Source: Verrucomicrobiota bacterium (lineage in GTDB: Bacteria > Verrucomicrobiota > Verrucomicrobiia > Chthoniobacterales > UBA10450). Taken from it: a stretch of 32,086 nucleotides of DNA. The stretch is from assembly GCA_902810735.1 (NCBI GenBank), contig CADDYX010000008.1, positions 1 through 32,086 of the forward strand. Direction: 5' to 3'. The translations under genes were made by a program, and so were the position numbers. Positions 8,467 through 16,278 of the stretch are shown here, piece after piece (position 1 is the stretch's first letter; every line of letters begins with the position of its first letter). The notes under the pieces were generated by a model, which did no database searches, was not told the DNA's origin, and saw only the letters and a program-made list of their open reading frames with translations.

Positions 8467-8973
8467 ATGAAATTAACTAATTCACATAAACTAGGAATCG
8501 CGGCGGCATGTTGCCTCGCCGTCGCTTCAGTCATTGCGGCCCCGGGCAGCGGGGGCGGTCGTGCAGGCGGCACCGGCACGGCCGGCGGTTCCAGAGCGGG
8601 TACCGGATCGGGAGGCAACTCCTCGTTCGGACAGTCGCAGGCCGGCAATCCTACGACAGGTTCACAGAATTCGAGCTACGGCCGCAACACAGCGCAGCAG
8701 GCGCAACAGCAGGGGACGAAAAACACGCAGAACAACAAGTCCGATAAACAGAAGTCGAAGCAAAAGACACACGCGAGCCCAACGCCGCGGACGAGTCCGA
8801 CACCTCGAACGAGTGCGACGCCGCGCACGAGTCCAACGCCGCGGACGAGTCCAACGCCGCGCACAAGTCCGACGCCTCGGACGAGTCCAACGCCGCGCAC
8901 GAGCCCGACGCCTCGGACCAGCCCGACACCTCGGACGAGTCCGACGCCGCGAACCAGCGCGACTCCTCACTAA
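8467..8973 (+). CDS. secreted low-complexity protein with SPTPRT hexapeptide repeats
   Basis: A 168-residue exported protein without a known domain. Seen: a signal peptide (about 1-25, ending VIAA), a Gly/Ser/Thr-rich stretch (27-72), a Gln/Asn/Lys-rich stretch (73-102), then ten SPTPRT-type hexapeptides and a final SATPH (104-168). The repeated DNA is 18-bp units at 8776-8970. Units differ almost only at third codon positions, so the peptide rather than the DNA seems conserved; two units read SATPRT or SATPH. The region is very basic and probably extended, so it could bind polyanions, the cell surface or be a substrate for modification of Thr/Ser. It has a strong ribosome-binding site upstream and a strong terminator downstream, so it is a monocistronic and probably abundant product. 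Confidence 0.85.
   Translation: MKLTNSHKLGIAAACCLAVASVIAAPGSGGGRAGGTGTAGGSRAGTGSGGNSSFGQSQAGNPTTGSQNSSYGRNTAQQAQQQGTKNTQNNKSDKQKSKQKTHASPTPRTSPTPRTSATPRTSPTPRTSPTPRTSPTPRTSPTPRTSPTPRTSPTPRTSPTPRTSATPH
8776..8970 (+). repeat. 18-bp coding tandem repeat
   Basis: About ten and a half units of the form AGYCCRACRCCKCGRACN, each encoding SPTPRT. Variation is concentrated at synonymous sites. The repeat is in frame, so copy-number change would lengthen or shorten the protein without a frameshift. Confidence 0.9.
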
Positions 8974-9015
8974 AGAGGCGAACGGAGGATCTGCCGATCT
9001 TCCAGTGAATCACAG

Positions 9016-9051
9016 CTGCGACAGGAGCGTGTCTCCTGTCGCAGTTTTTTT
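9016..9051 (+). terminator. intrinsic terminator after the SPTPRT-repeat gene
   Basis: A perfect 12-bp stem, CTGCGACAGGAG (9016-9027) and CTCCTGTCGCAG (9033-9044), with a 5-nt loop and seven T residues (9045-9051). It sits 43 nt past the stop of the repeat-protein gene and just before the convergent DUF4019 gene. This is the best terminator in the window. Confidence 0.95.
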
Positions 9052-9057
9052 GTACCG

Positions 9058-9498
9058 TCAGTACATCCGGTAATCGACGACGCGCCAGGTGCCGTGATCG
9101 TTGATTAGGATGACGCGCTCACCAGTTACGGCTTTGTATTCAAACGACGTGCGGAAGAGCACGCTGACGTATTCGGCATCGGGCGCGCCGGTAAGACGAT
9201 GGGAACGGCCGGCACCGAGAAACTTGCGTGAAAGCACACGGCCAAAAGGCGTTCGACGCGACGTCATCGAGCGCGAAAACTGTCGGACCGTGCCACCGGC
9301 GCGGACGCGTGCTGCCTCGCGGTCGTAGGCCGCTTCGTAATCACGATCGTCGAGAAGTTCGAGCCATTCGAGAGCCGCTTCGCGCGCGGCTTGCTCGTGC
9401 GCACGCATGACGGCGCGCGCGGCGCGATGGCGCTCGCCTCCGCAGCTCACAACGAGCGTGGCCAGCGCGCAGACGAGAAGAAGAGCGGCGCGATCCAC
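9058..9498 (-). CDS. DUF4019 family lipoprotein
   Basis: A small predicted lipoprotein of 146 residues. The N-terminus carries a hydrophobic signal and a lipobox V-V-S-Cys19, so the mature protein should be lipid-anchored. The remainder (about 35-145) matches the DUF4019 pattern: AAREAALEWLELLDDRDYEAAYD, RTPFGRVLSRK, VLFRTSFEYK and a closing GTWRVVDYRM. The function of DUF4019 is not known. The gene is convergent with the SPTPRT-repeat gene across the terminator, and its start faces the LMF-like gene with 80 nt between them. Confidence 0.8.
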   Translation of the reverse strand: MDRAALLLVCALATLVVSCGGERHRAARAVMRAHEQAAREAALEWLELLDDRDYEAAYDREAARVRAGGTVRQFSRSMTSRRTPFGRVLSRKFLGAGRSHRLTGAPDAEYVSVLFRTSFEYKAVTGERVILINDHGTWRVVDYRMY

Positions 9499-9578
9499 GG
9501 CCGCAGGTTTTAGCTAGCGTCAGGCGCGACCGCAATCGCAAAACGGCGCCGCGCGCTGCGGCGCGCGATCATCTTTGT

Positions 9579-11075
9579 GTGAGCGGCAGAACGGAAAGTT
9601 ACTGGCTAACGCGCTTCGTCATTCTTCGACTGCTCGGCGCGATCTACGCGGTTGCGTTTGTTGTCGCCGCGAACCAGGCGGTGCCTTTGATCGGCGCGAA
9701 CGGATTAACGCCGTTGCCGCTGTTTGTGGCGCGGGTGCACGATGCGCTCGGTTCGACGATGGCCGCATTCCTGCGGTTACCGTCGTTGTTTTGGCTGAAC
9801 AGCGGCGACGCGGCACTTGTCGGCGTGGCGTGGATCGGCTGCGCGCTCGCCCTGGTCGTGATGGCAGGTTACGCGAACGCGATTATGATGGCGCTGCTCT
9901 GGGCGCTCTACATGTCCTTCGTTCACGTGGGGCAGGAGTGGTACGGCTATGGCTGGGAAGTCCAGCTCCTCGAGACCGGATTTCTCGCGATCTTTCTTTG
10001 CCCGCTTCTCGATCCGCGGCCATTTACGCGCAAGCCGCCGCCGGTCGCGATCATCTGGCTCTACCGCGCGCTGATTTTTCGCATCATGCTCGGCGCGGGG
10101 CTGATCAAAATCCGCGGCGACAACAGCTGGCGCGACCTAACGGCGCTGACTTATCACTTTGAGACGCAGCCGATCCCAAACGGCCTCAGCCGCTGGTTCC
10201 ATTTTCTGCCGCGCGCCGTGCTGAAAGGCGGCACGCTGTGTAATCACATCGCAGAGCTTGGAGCGCCATGGTTCGTCTTTTGGCCGCGGATCGGACGCTA
10301 CATTGCCGGCGTAGTGATTATCGCGTTTCAATTGGTAATCATCGCGAGCGGCAATCTGTCGTTTCTAAACTGGCTCACGATCGTGCCGGCGCTCGCCTGC
10401 TTCGACGATTCGGCGTGGCGCAGAGTGCTTCCCGCCGCGCTGGTTCGGCGCGCAGAAATCGCCGCGGCGTCGCCGCAGGCCTCGCAGATGATGCGCCGAA
10501 CTTCATATGCAGTCGCTGCGGTTGTCGCAGTGCTCAGCATCAATCCGCTGGTGAACATGTTCTCCTCACGACAGATCATGAACACCTCGTTCGATCCGCT
10601 CGATCTCGTGAATACGTACGGCGCGTTTGGTTCAGTTGGCAAAGAACGCCTCAATGTCGTGTTCGAAGGTTCAGCCGATGGCGAGACCTGGCGCGAGTAT
10701 CCATACAAAGGTTTGCCGGTCGCGCTGAACGAGCGGCCGCCGCAGATCGCGCCGTATCAACTGCGGCTCGACTGGCAAATGTGGTTCGCCGCCATGGCCA
10801 CGCCTGCCGAATATCCGTGGACGCTCAATCTCTGCTGGAAACTGCTGCACAACGATCGTGACGCGGTGAGTCTGTTTCGCGGCAATCCGTTTCCCGATGC
10901 GCCGCCGCGCTATGTCCGCGCGATTTTGTATCGCTACAAATTCGTTAGGCCGAATCGCGAAGGCATTTGGTGGCAGCGCGAGAAACTCGGCGATTGGCTG
11001 CCAAGCTTATCCGTCGATAATCGTGAGCTTGTCGACGTGTTGGAACGCGCCGGCTGGATTGATGAGCATCGCTGA
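9579..11075 (+). CDS. lipase maturation factor (LMF)-like membrane protein
   Basis: A polytopic membrane protein of 498 residues of the lipase maturation factor family (vertebrate LMF1 helps fold lipoprotein lipase in the ER; the role of bacterial members is not established). Seen: SYWLTRFVILRLLGAIY at the N-terminus, about eight hydrophobic segments up to residue 330, the family segments GYGWEVQLLETGF and FRIMLGAGLIKIRGD, and a soluble C-terminal part with NERPPQIAPYQLRLDWQMWF, the most conserved LMF signature. Start is GTG 9579; a 7-bp GC hairpin (9546-9564) lies 15 nt upstream. Its stop overlaps the yggS start by 14 nt, so it probably heads an operon with yggS and the glycosyltransferase. 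Confidence 0.93.
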   Translation: MSGRTESYWLTRFVILRLLGAIYAVAFVVAANQAVPLIGANGLTPLPLFVARVHDALGSTMAAFLRLPSLFWLNSGDAALVGVAWIGCALALVVMAGYANAIMMALLWALYMSFVHVGQEWYGYGWEVQLLETGFLAIFLCPLLDPRPFTRKPPPVAIIWLYRALIFRIMLGAGLIKIRGDNSWRDLTALTYHFETQPIPNGLSRWFHFLPRAVLKGGTLCNHIAELGAPWFVFWPRIGRYIAGVVIIAFQLVIIASGNLSFLNWLTIVPALACFDDSAWRRVLPAALVRRAEIAAASPQASQMMRRTSYAVAAVVAVLSINPLVNMFSSRQIMNTSFDPLDLVNTYGAFGSVGKERLNVVFEGSADGETWREYPYKGLPVALNERPPQIAPYQLRLDWQMWFAAMATPAEYPWTLNLCWKLLHNDRDAVSLFRGNPFPDAPPRYVRAILYRYKFVRPNREGIWWQREKLGDWLPSLSVDNRELVDVLERAGWIDEHR

Positions 11076-11784
11076 GAATCTTGAGCGCGTTCGCGGACGG
11101 ATCGCGACTGCCTGCGCGAAATGCGGACGAAACGTTGACGAGGTCGAGCTCGTCGCGGTCACGAAAACGCATCCCGCCGAGCGCGTGCGCGAAGCAATCG
11201 ATGCCGGCCAGACGTTGTTCGGCGAAAATAAAGTGCAGGAGGCGCGAGCGAAAATTCCCGAGCTGCCGTCGAGTGCGCGCTGGCATTTCATCGGTCACCT
11301 GCAGAAGAACAAGGTTCGCCACGCGCTGCCGCTCTTCGAGTTGATCCACAGTGTCGACTCGCTCGATCTCGCCGCCGCGATCAGCCGGATTGCGGACGAA
11401 AACGGCTACCGCCCGCGCGTGTTGCTCGAAGTGAATGTAGCGGGCGAGGGGAGCAAGTTTGGGTTCAAGCCAGAGACGCTGCGCGCGCAGTTCGAAGAAC
11501 TTCTCGCGTTACCTCGCCTGGTGATTGAAGGATTAATGACGATCCCGCCGCTCGCCGAAGAACCAGAGTCATCCCGCAAATTTTTCGTTCAATTGCGCGA
11601 GCTGCGACAACAGCTGCAGAGCACCGGTGGCAGTGATCTGCCGCAGTTATCGATGGGAATGAGCGACGATTTCACCGTCGCGATCGAAGAAGGCGCAACG
11701 CTGGTCCGCGTCGGCACTGCGATTTTCGGCAAGCGCACGCCATTGCGCCAGCGCATCGCCGCCAGCGGCGGCTTGGATGACTGA
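11062..11784 (+). CDS. yggS: YggS/PLPBP family pyridoxal phosphate homeostasis protein
   Basis: A cytoplasmic PLP-binding TIM-barrel protein of 240 residues that buffers pyridoxal 5'-phosphate and influences amino-acid balance; no enzymatic activity is known for the family. Seen: the PLP lysine Lys35 in LVAVTKTHP, FGENKVQEA, WHFIGHLQKNKVR, HSVDSLDLA, VNVAGEGSKFGF, GLMTIPP, LSMGMSDDF and a C-terminal GTAIFGKR, all diagnostic. ATG 11062 lies inside the 3' end of the LMF-like gene, and the stop overlaps the glycosyltransferase start by 8 nt. This suggests coupled translation of all three. In many bacteria yggS neighbours cell-division or proline genes; that context is absent here. Confidence 0.96.
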   Translation: MSIAENLERVRGRIATACAKCGRNVDEVELVAVTKTHPAERVREAIDAGQTLFGENKVQEARAKIPELPSSARWHFIGHLQKNKVRHALPLFELIHSVDSLDLAAAISRIADENGYRPRVLLEVNVAGEGSKFGFKPETLRAQFEELLALPRLVIEGLMTIPPLAEEPESSRKFFVQLRELRQQLQSTGGSDLPQLSMGMSDDFTVAIEEGATLVRVGTAIFGKRTPLRQRIAASGGLDD

Positions 11785-12517
11785 GCCGGCCGCGGGAGCG
11801 ACCGGGCAACCGGTCATCAACTCGTTCTGGTATGGCGAGCGGCTGTCGACGCTCGAGCGCATGTGTATGTCTTCCTTCGTTCAGCAGGGGTTCGCGTATC
11901 ATCTCTATGTCTACGAAGATCCGAAGGGCGTGCCGTCTGGAGTCGAGCTTCGCGATGCGGAAGCGATCGTGCCGCGGTCGAAAATTTTTCGCTATTCCGC
12001 CGGCGAATTCGGCGTCGGCAGCTTCGCGGGTTTTTCAGATCTATTTCGTTACACGTTGATCCACCAGATCGGCGGCTGGTGGGCGGACACTGATCACGCT
12101 TGCGTTGAGCGGTTCCAGATCGACGCGGAGGAAGCATTATTTCTCGAGGAAACGAAGAACGACCGGTTCCGCGTCGTGGCTGGATTCTACAAACTGCCGG
12201 CCGGAAGCGATGTTCTCGCATACTGCCTCGACGCGATTGCCAAAAAAAACCTGAACGAGATCGTGCATGGAGAAATCGGCCCGGACCTCATCACCGCCGC
12301 GGTTGCTGCGAATCACCGGATTCCTCTGCCGCCGCATCGGTTTTTGCCGGTTCCCTGGTGGGATTATCAGCGGCTCCTGTACGATGAAGCGTTGTCGACG
12401 GACGGCTGGTTAACGGTTCACTTCTGGAACGGGATGATCACGTCGGCTGCGATCGATAAAGCCGGCACGTTCCCGCCGAACAGCGTGTTCGAGCGGCTCA
12501 AGCGGCGGTACTTGTAG
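11777..12517 (+). CDS. DXD-type sugar-binding glycosyltransferase
   Basis: A glycosyltransferase of 246 residues resembling the GT32/TcdA-TcdB-like 'DXD sugar-binding' families. Seen: INSFWYGERLSTLERMCMSS at the N-terminus, FSDLFRYTLIHQIGGWWADTD with the metal/nucleotide-sugar DXD motif Asp104-Thr-Asp106, and a HFWNGM segment near the C-terminus. No signal peptide or membrane helix is visible, so it is probably cytoplasmic. Donor and acceptor are unknown. ATG 11777 overlaps the yggS stop. A small CACGAA-gcg-TTCGTG hairpin without a T-run follows the stop (12521-12535). Confidence 0.85.
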   Translation: MTEPAAGATGQPVINSFWYGERLSTLERMCMSSFVQQGFAYHLYVYEDPKGVPSGVELRDAEAIVPRSKIFRYSAGEFGVGSFAGFSDLFRYTLIHQIGGWWADTDHACVERFQIDAEEALFLEETKNDRFRVVAGFYKLPAGSDVLAYCLDAIAKKNLNEIVHGEIGPDLITAAVAANHRIPLPPHRFLPVPWWDYQRLLYDEALSTDGWLTVHFWNGMITSAAIDKAGTFPPNSVFERLKRRYL

Positions 12518-12549
12518 CCTCACGAAGCGTTCGTGTAGGCTCTCACTCC

Positions 12550-12870
12550 ATGCGTTTGGAGCTGGCGAACGCGCAGATGATCGGGAACGAGCTCGCGTTG
12601 CGCTGGAGCGACGACGTCGAAGCGTATCTCGGTTTCGAATTTTTGCGGCGGGCCTGCCCGTGTGCTGTTTGTGGCGGCGAGCCGGACGTTCTTGGCAATC
12701 TGATTCGACCAGAAGTCACGTACACGCGCGACAGCTTCGTGCTGACCGGATGGCAGGCAGTCGGCGGATACGCGCTCCAGCTGCAATGGAAGGATGGGCA
12801 CAACAGCGGCCTCTACAGCTTCGATTACCTGCGGCGCCTGAATTCTGCTGTAGCAGGTGAAACGAAATGA
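12550..12870 (+). CDS. DUF971 family protein
   Basis: A small cytoplasmic protein of 106 residues with the DUF971 fold, equivalent to the N-terminal domain of gamma-butyrobetaine hydroxylase. Seen: LRWSDD, the Cys cluster RRACPCAVC (Cys36, Cys38, Cys41), which may bind a metal, and the conserved end WKDGHNSGLYSFDYLRRL. Family members occur near Fe-S cluster genes or Mrp-type ATPases in other bacteria; none is seen here. The stop overlaps the next start as ATGA (12867-12870), so it is probably translated together with the DUF4864-like gene. Confidence 0.92.
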   Translation: MRLELANAQMIGNELALRWSDDVEAYLGFEFLRRACPCAVCGGEPDVLGNLIRPEVTYTRDSFVLTGWQAVGGYALQLQWKDGHNSGLYSFDYLRRLNSAVAGETK

Positions 12871-13319
12871 ACAGCAAAGCCAAAGCGGCGGTTCTGGCAT
12901 TTTCCTTTGCGCTTTGCGCAGCGTCGGCACTGATCACCCACGTCGCGCGGGTGCGAATGCCCGCGCCGGCTCCGCGCGAGCTCTATGCAGTGGTTAACCG
13001 GCAGATCGCGGCGTTCCGATCGGGCGATTTCCCGAGCGCCTATCGATATGCCGCCACTGGTGTGCAGCAGAAATTCACGCTCGCGCAGTTCGCCGCGATG
13101 ATCCGCCGCGATTATCCGGAGCTGGCCCGCGCGCGCGACATCGAGTTCGGCCAGGTCCACACCCGCGGCGCATCAGCTGTTGTTCAGGTGTTTTTCAGCG
13201 GCAGAGACAAGCTCTCGCATTCCGTCTTCTACAATCTCGTGGCCGAAAACGGCGTCTGGAAAATCGCCGGCGCCGACGAAATCAGGACCGCTCGGCCGCG
13301 CCAGTTCATTCACGCTTAG
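12867..13319 (+). CDS. DUF4864-like exported or anchored protein
   Basis: A 150-residue protein with one N-terminal hydrophobic segment (about residues 7-27), either a signal peptide or an anchor. The rest resembles DUF4864: VNRQIAAFRSGDFPSAYRYA, FAAMIRRDYPELARARDIEF, and a closing beta-rich VYFxLVxENGxWKIAGA-type pattern. The function of this family is unknown; the fold is likely NTF2-like. Its stop codon overlaps the stop of the convergent manA gene: plus-strand TAG (13317-13319) and minus-strand TAA (13316-13318) share two bases. Confidence 0.75.
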   Translation: MNSKAKAAVLAFSFALCAASALITHVARVRMPAPAPRELYAVVNRQIAAFRSGDFPSAYRYAATGVQQKFTLAQFAAMIRRDYPELARARDIEFGQVHTRGASAVVQVFFSGRDKLSHSVFYNLVAENGVWKIAGADEIRTARPRQFIHA

Positions 13320-14254
13320 CGCGGTGCGCCGCTCGTCACACGCAGCAGCTCGGTGTTGCGTTCAAGCGGCTGCACAAGTGCGGAGTTAAGCGCGGCTGGC
13401 AGCAGCGCAAAGTTGCCAGGCGTCAGCTGCACGCCCCCGCATTCCACGCTTCCCGAGACGCAGCAGATGATCGCGAACCGGCCCCGGGCGGCAGCGTCGC
13501 GCGGCCTGTCGATCTTCCACTTCTCGACGTGAAACAGCTCGTGCCGGACGAGCGATTCGCCCTCCGGTTCGGCAAGCGAAGGCCGCACGTCGTTGAAATC
13601 GATGCAGCGAAGTGATTGCTCAACGTGCAGCTCGCGCTCGTTCCGGTTCCAGTCGAAAACGCGGTAGGTCGTATCGCTGTTCTGCTGGATCTCGACGATC
13701 ACGTTTCCCGCGCCGATCGCATGCACGCGCCCGCTCGGCAGAAACATGGCGTCGCCCGTTTTGACGCCGATCCGATGCACGTGTTCATGCACATCGCCTC
13801 GCTGAATCGCATCGGCGAAGTGCGTCTCCGAGGAGGCGCCCGCAAGTCCGACATACAGCTCGGCCGCCGGGGCGGCTTCCGCGATGTACCAGAACTCCGT
13901 CTTCGGTTCGCCCCCAAGCTCCGCCGCCGCGTCCGCCGGCGGATGCACTTGCACCGAGAGTTTTTCCTGCGCATCCAGTAGCTTAATCAGCAACGGAAAC
14001 CGCGGCGCGTCGGGCAGATCGCCGAAGATTTCTCCGCGTCGTTTCGTCCACAGGTCGTGTAGTGTTTCGCCGCGGAGCGGGCCGGCATGGACGACGCTCT
14101 GCGCTTCGGCACGATCGACAATCTCCCATGACTCGCCGATTCGCACGCCAGCCGGAAGGCGTTTCCCAAACAGTGATTCGAGCCTGCGGCCGCCCCAGAC
14201 ACGCTCCATAAAAATGGGTTCGAAAACGAGCGGCTGTGAGAGTACGGCGAGCAT
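13316..14254 (-). CDS. manA: mannose-6-phosphate isomerase, class I type
   Basis: A zinc-dependent phosphomannose isomerase converting fructose-6-phosphate and mannose-6-phosphate, supplying GDP-mannose synthesis or mannose catabolism. It has 312 residues, the short bacterial class I form. Seen: FEPIFMERVWGGRRL at the N-terminus, KLLDAQEKLSVQVHPP with Gln102 and His104, EPKTEFWYI with Glu120, SGRVHAIG with His178, and the catalytic Arg198 in TYRVFDWNR. All four zinc ligands are present. ATG 14254 matches the usual family start. It is divergent from the MFS sugar-porter-like gene across a 101-nt gap filled by a heptamer inverted repeat, so shared regulation is possible. Confidence 0.95.
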   Translation of the reverse strand: MLAVLSQPLVFEPIFMERVWGGRRLESLFGKRLPAGVRIGESWEIVDRAEAQSVVHAGPLRGETLHDLWTKRRGEIFGDLPDAPRFPLLIKLLDAQEKLSVQVHPPADAAAELGGEPKTEFWYIAEAAPAAELYVGLAGASSETHFADAIQRGDVHEHVHRIGVKTGDAMFLPSGRVHAIGAGNVIVEIQQNSDTTYRVFDWNRNERELHVEQSLRCIDFNDVRPSLAEPEGESLVRHELFHVEKWKIDRPRDAAARGRFAIICCVSGSVECGGVQLTPGNFALLPAALNSALVQPLERNTELLRVTSGAPR

Positions 14255-14267
14255 TCGGAATGAGAAA

Positions 14268-14350
14268 GCAAACGTTCAACGTGCAACGTCCAACGTGCAA
14301 TCCTGCTGCGTTCGGCGTTGGACGTTGAGCGTTGAACGTTGGACGTTTGC
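14268..14350. repeat. heptamer (AACGNNC) inverted repeat filling the manA-MFS gap
   Basis: The left arm has four consecutive 7-nt units AACGTTC, AACGTGC, AACGTCC, AACGTGC. The right arm, read on the other strand, has AACGTCC, AACGTTC, AACGCTC, AACGTCC, AACGCC. The two arms can form a long imperfect hairpin with a loop of about 18 nt. The element ends 5 nt before the MFS ATG and begins 13 nt from the manA ATG, so the promoters or the mRNA leaders of both genes must overlap it. Comparable heptamer runs are, as far as I recall, dispersed in verrucomicrobial genomes. Confidence 0.85.
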
Positions 14351-14355
14351 CGCCC

Positions 14356-15789
14356 ATGAACGCCGGCACGTGGATTCAGACGCACATTCCAGCTCGGCTG
14401 GATCGGCTGCCATGGCATCGCTGGCATTGGCTGATCGTGGCGGCGCTGGGCGCGACCTGGATTCTCGACGGTCTTGAAGTCACGCTCGCCGGAGCGGTCG
14501 GCGGAATGCTGACGCGCCACGATACGCTCGCGTTCACTGACGCGCAGGTCGGCGCGACCGCGACTTTTTACCTGATCGGCGCTGTCATTGGTGCGTTGCT
14601 ATTCGGCTATGCGACCGACCGGTTTGGACGCAAGCGTCTCTTTTTTGTGACGGTCACCGTTTATCTGGTCGGCACGGCGCTGACCGCTTTATCGTGGAAT
14701 TTCGCGAGCTATGCGATCTTCCGCGCGATCACTGGCGCAGGGATCGGGGGTGAATACGCGGCGGTGAACTCGGCCATCGACGAGCTGATTCCAGCGCGCG
14801 TTCGCGGGCGGGTGGACTTGACGATCAACGGTTCGTATTGGGTCGGCGCCGCAACCGCGTCCGCCGCAGGAGTCCTCGTGCTCAATCCCGCGCACGTCGC
14901 GCCGTGGCTCGGCTGGCGTCTTGTGTTCCTAATTGGGGCAACGCTGGGACTGATCGTGATCTTCTTTCGCCGCTGGATCCCGGAGAGCCCGCGGTGGCTG
15001 ATGATTCACGGCCGGCCGGAAGCAGCGGAGCAGATTGTTGCCGAGGTGGAAACGATGATCGGCATCGGGTCGGGCGCAACTGAGCTGGTCGACGCCGAGG
15101 CGACACACATCTGCATGCGCAGCCATACCCCTTGGTCGCAGATCTGGAATGCAATCGCACACGAGCATCGCCGTCGCTCAGTACTCGCATTCGTGTTGAT
15201 GATCTCGCAGGCGTTTTTCTACAACGCGATCTTCTTCACCTACGCGCTCGTCCTGATGCGCTTCTACGGTGTGCCGCCGGAGCGCGCCAGCAGCTATCTG
15301 TTGCCATTCGCGATCGGCAACGTTCTCGGACCGCTGTTGATCGGACGACTCTTCGATACGATCGGACGGAAGCCGATGATCGTGGCGACCTACGCGATCT
15401 CGGGAATCCTGCTCGCGCTTACCGGTGCACTGTTTCGCGCGGGGCTGTTGAATGCGCAGACGCAAACGATTGCCTGGACGGCGATCTTCTTCGTTGCTTC
15501 CGCCGCTGCCAGTTCCGCCTATCTCACGGTGAGCGAAATTTTCCCGCTGGAGATTCGCGCTCTCGCCATCGCGATCTTCTACTCGATCGGCACCTTCGCT
15601 GGTGGAGTGTTCGCGCCGCTGCTTTTCGGCGTGCTGATTGGCACCGGCTCGGCGAATGCGCTGTTCATCGGCTATCTCGTGGGCGCTAGCCTGATGATTA
15701 TTGCAGCCGGATTCGAAGCATGGATCGGCGTCGCTGCCGAGCGACGACCGCTCGAAGAAATTGCCGTGCCGCTCTCGAGCCGTCGGTGA
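14356..15789 (+). CDS. MFS transporter, sugar-porter-like
   Basis: A major facilitator superfamily secondary transporter of 477 residues with 12 predicted membrane helices. Seen: the MFS signature DRFGRKR in the loop after helix 2, GAGIGGEYAAVN in helix 4, the sugar-porter-type PESPRWL at the end of helix 6, a central cytoplasmic loop, and GRKPMI in the second half. TM1 contains LDGLEVTLAG with charged Asp and Glu, typical of proton-coupled metabolite:H+ symporters. The substrate is unknown; a sugar or organic acid is likely, and divergence from manA favours a sugar. ATG 14356 is chosen because upstream codons (from 14332) lie in the heptamer repeat. Confidence 0.9.
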   Translation: MNAGTWIQTHIPARLDRLPWHRWHWLIVAALGATWILDGLEVTLAGAVGGMLTRHDTLAFTDAQVGATATFYLIGAVIGALLFGYATDRFGRKRLFFVTVTVYLVGTALTALSWNFASYAIFRAITGAGIGGEYAAVNSAIDELIPARVRGRVDLTINGSYWVGAATASAAGVLVLNPAHVAPWLGWRLVFLIGATLGLIVIFFRRWIPESPRWLMIHGRPEAAEQIVAEVETMIGIGSGATELVDAEATHICMRSHTPWSQIWNAIAHEHRRRSVLAFVLMISQAFFYNAIFFTYALVLMRFYGVPPERASSYLLPFAIGNVLGPLLIGRLFDTIGRKPMIVATYAISGILLALTGALFRAGLLNAQTQTIAWTAIFFVASAAASSAYLTVSEIFPLEIRALAIAIFYSIGTFAGGVFAPLLFGVLIGTGSANALFIGYLVGASLMIIAAGFEAWIGVAAERRPLEEIAVPLSSRR

Positions 15790-15797
15790 ATGCCAGA

Positions 15798-16259
15798 ATG
15801 AAAGGAAATATCTCTCGACTGCTCAGTGCGTGGATGCCCGTTGCGCTTTGGCTGTTGCTGATGTTCATCGGCTCGACCGAGTTGCTGTCGGCGGAACATA
15901 CCTCGCGTTTTCTGACACCGTTTCTCCGCTGGCTCTATCCGGACATTTCTCAACGTGCCATTGCGACCGTCCACTTCGTTGTCCGAAAGGCTGCCCACGT
16001 AACGGAGTACGCGATCCTGACGTCAGTGCTCTGGCGCGCCCTTCGCATTTCGCTCGCCGGCAAATCTCGCGCGCTGATCGCTGCGATTGCGTGCGTCGGC
16101 CCGGCGCTCTTTGCCGCGTCGGACGAGTTCCACCAGTCGTTTATGCCATCGCGAACCGCCTCCCCGAATGACGTGCTGGTTGATTGCGTCGGCGTTTTGC
16201 TCGCTGCCGCGCTTTGCTGGACGGTGACGCGACCGGGCGCGCCGGACCCGAACAGATAG
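15798..16259 (+). CDS. VanZ family membrane protein
   Basis: A small membrane protein of 153 residues with four hydrophobic segments. VanZ-family features: HFVVRKAAHVTEYAIL and the conserved SDEFHQSFMPSR followed by NDVLVDCVGVLLA. VanZ itself gives low-level teicoplanin resistance in enterococci; most family members have no known role. It begins 8 nt after the MFS stop (GTG 15786, overlapping that stop, is an alternative), so it is likely co-transcribed with the MFS gene. Confidence 0.9.
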   Translation: MKGNISRLLSAWMPVALWLLLMFIGSTELLSAEHTSRFLTPFLRWLYPDISQRAIATVHFVVRKAAHVTEYAILTSVLWRALRISLAGKSRALIAAIACVGPALFAASDEFHQSFMPSRTASPNDVLVDCVGVLLAAALCWTVTRPGAPDPNR

Positions 16260-16278
16260 GGCTTCAAATAGGGCCGCG

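Noticed and set aside
8776-8970. CRISPR-like regular repeats
   Set aside because: The 18-bp units are contiguous and in frame, with no spacers and no cas genes; it is a coding tandem repeat.
8653-9013. Minus-strand frames opposite the SPTPRT repeat that read as Arg- or Val/Leu/Arg-rich repeat proteins
   Set aside because: They are mirror translations of the 18-bp repeat; the plus frame has the signal peptide, ribosome-binding site and terminator.
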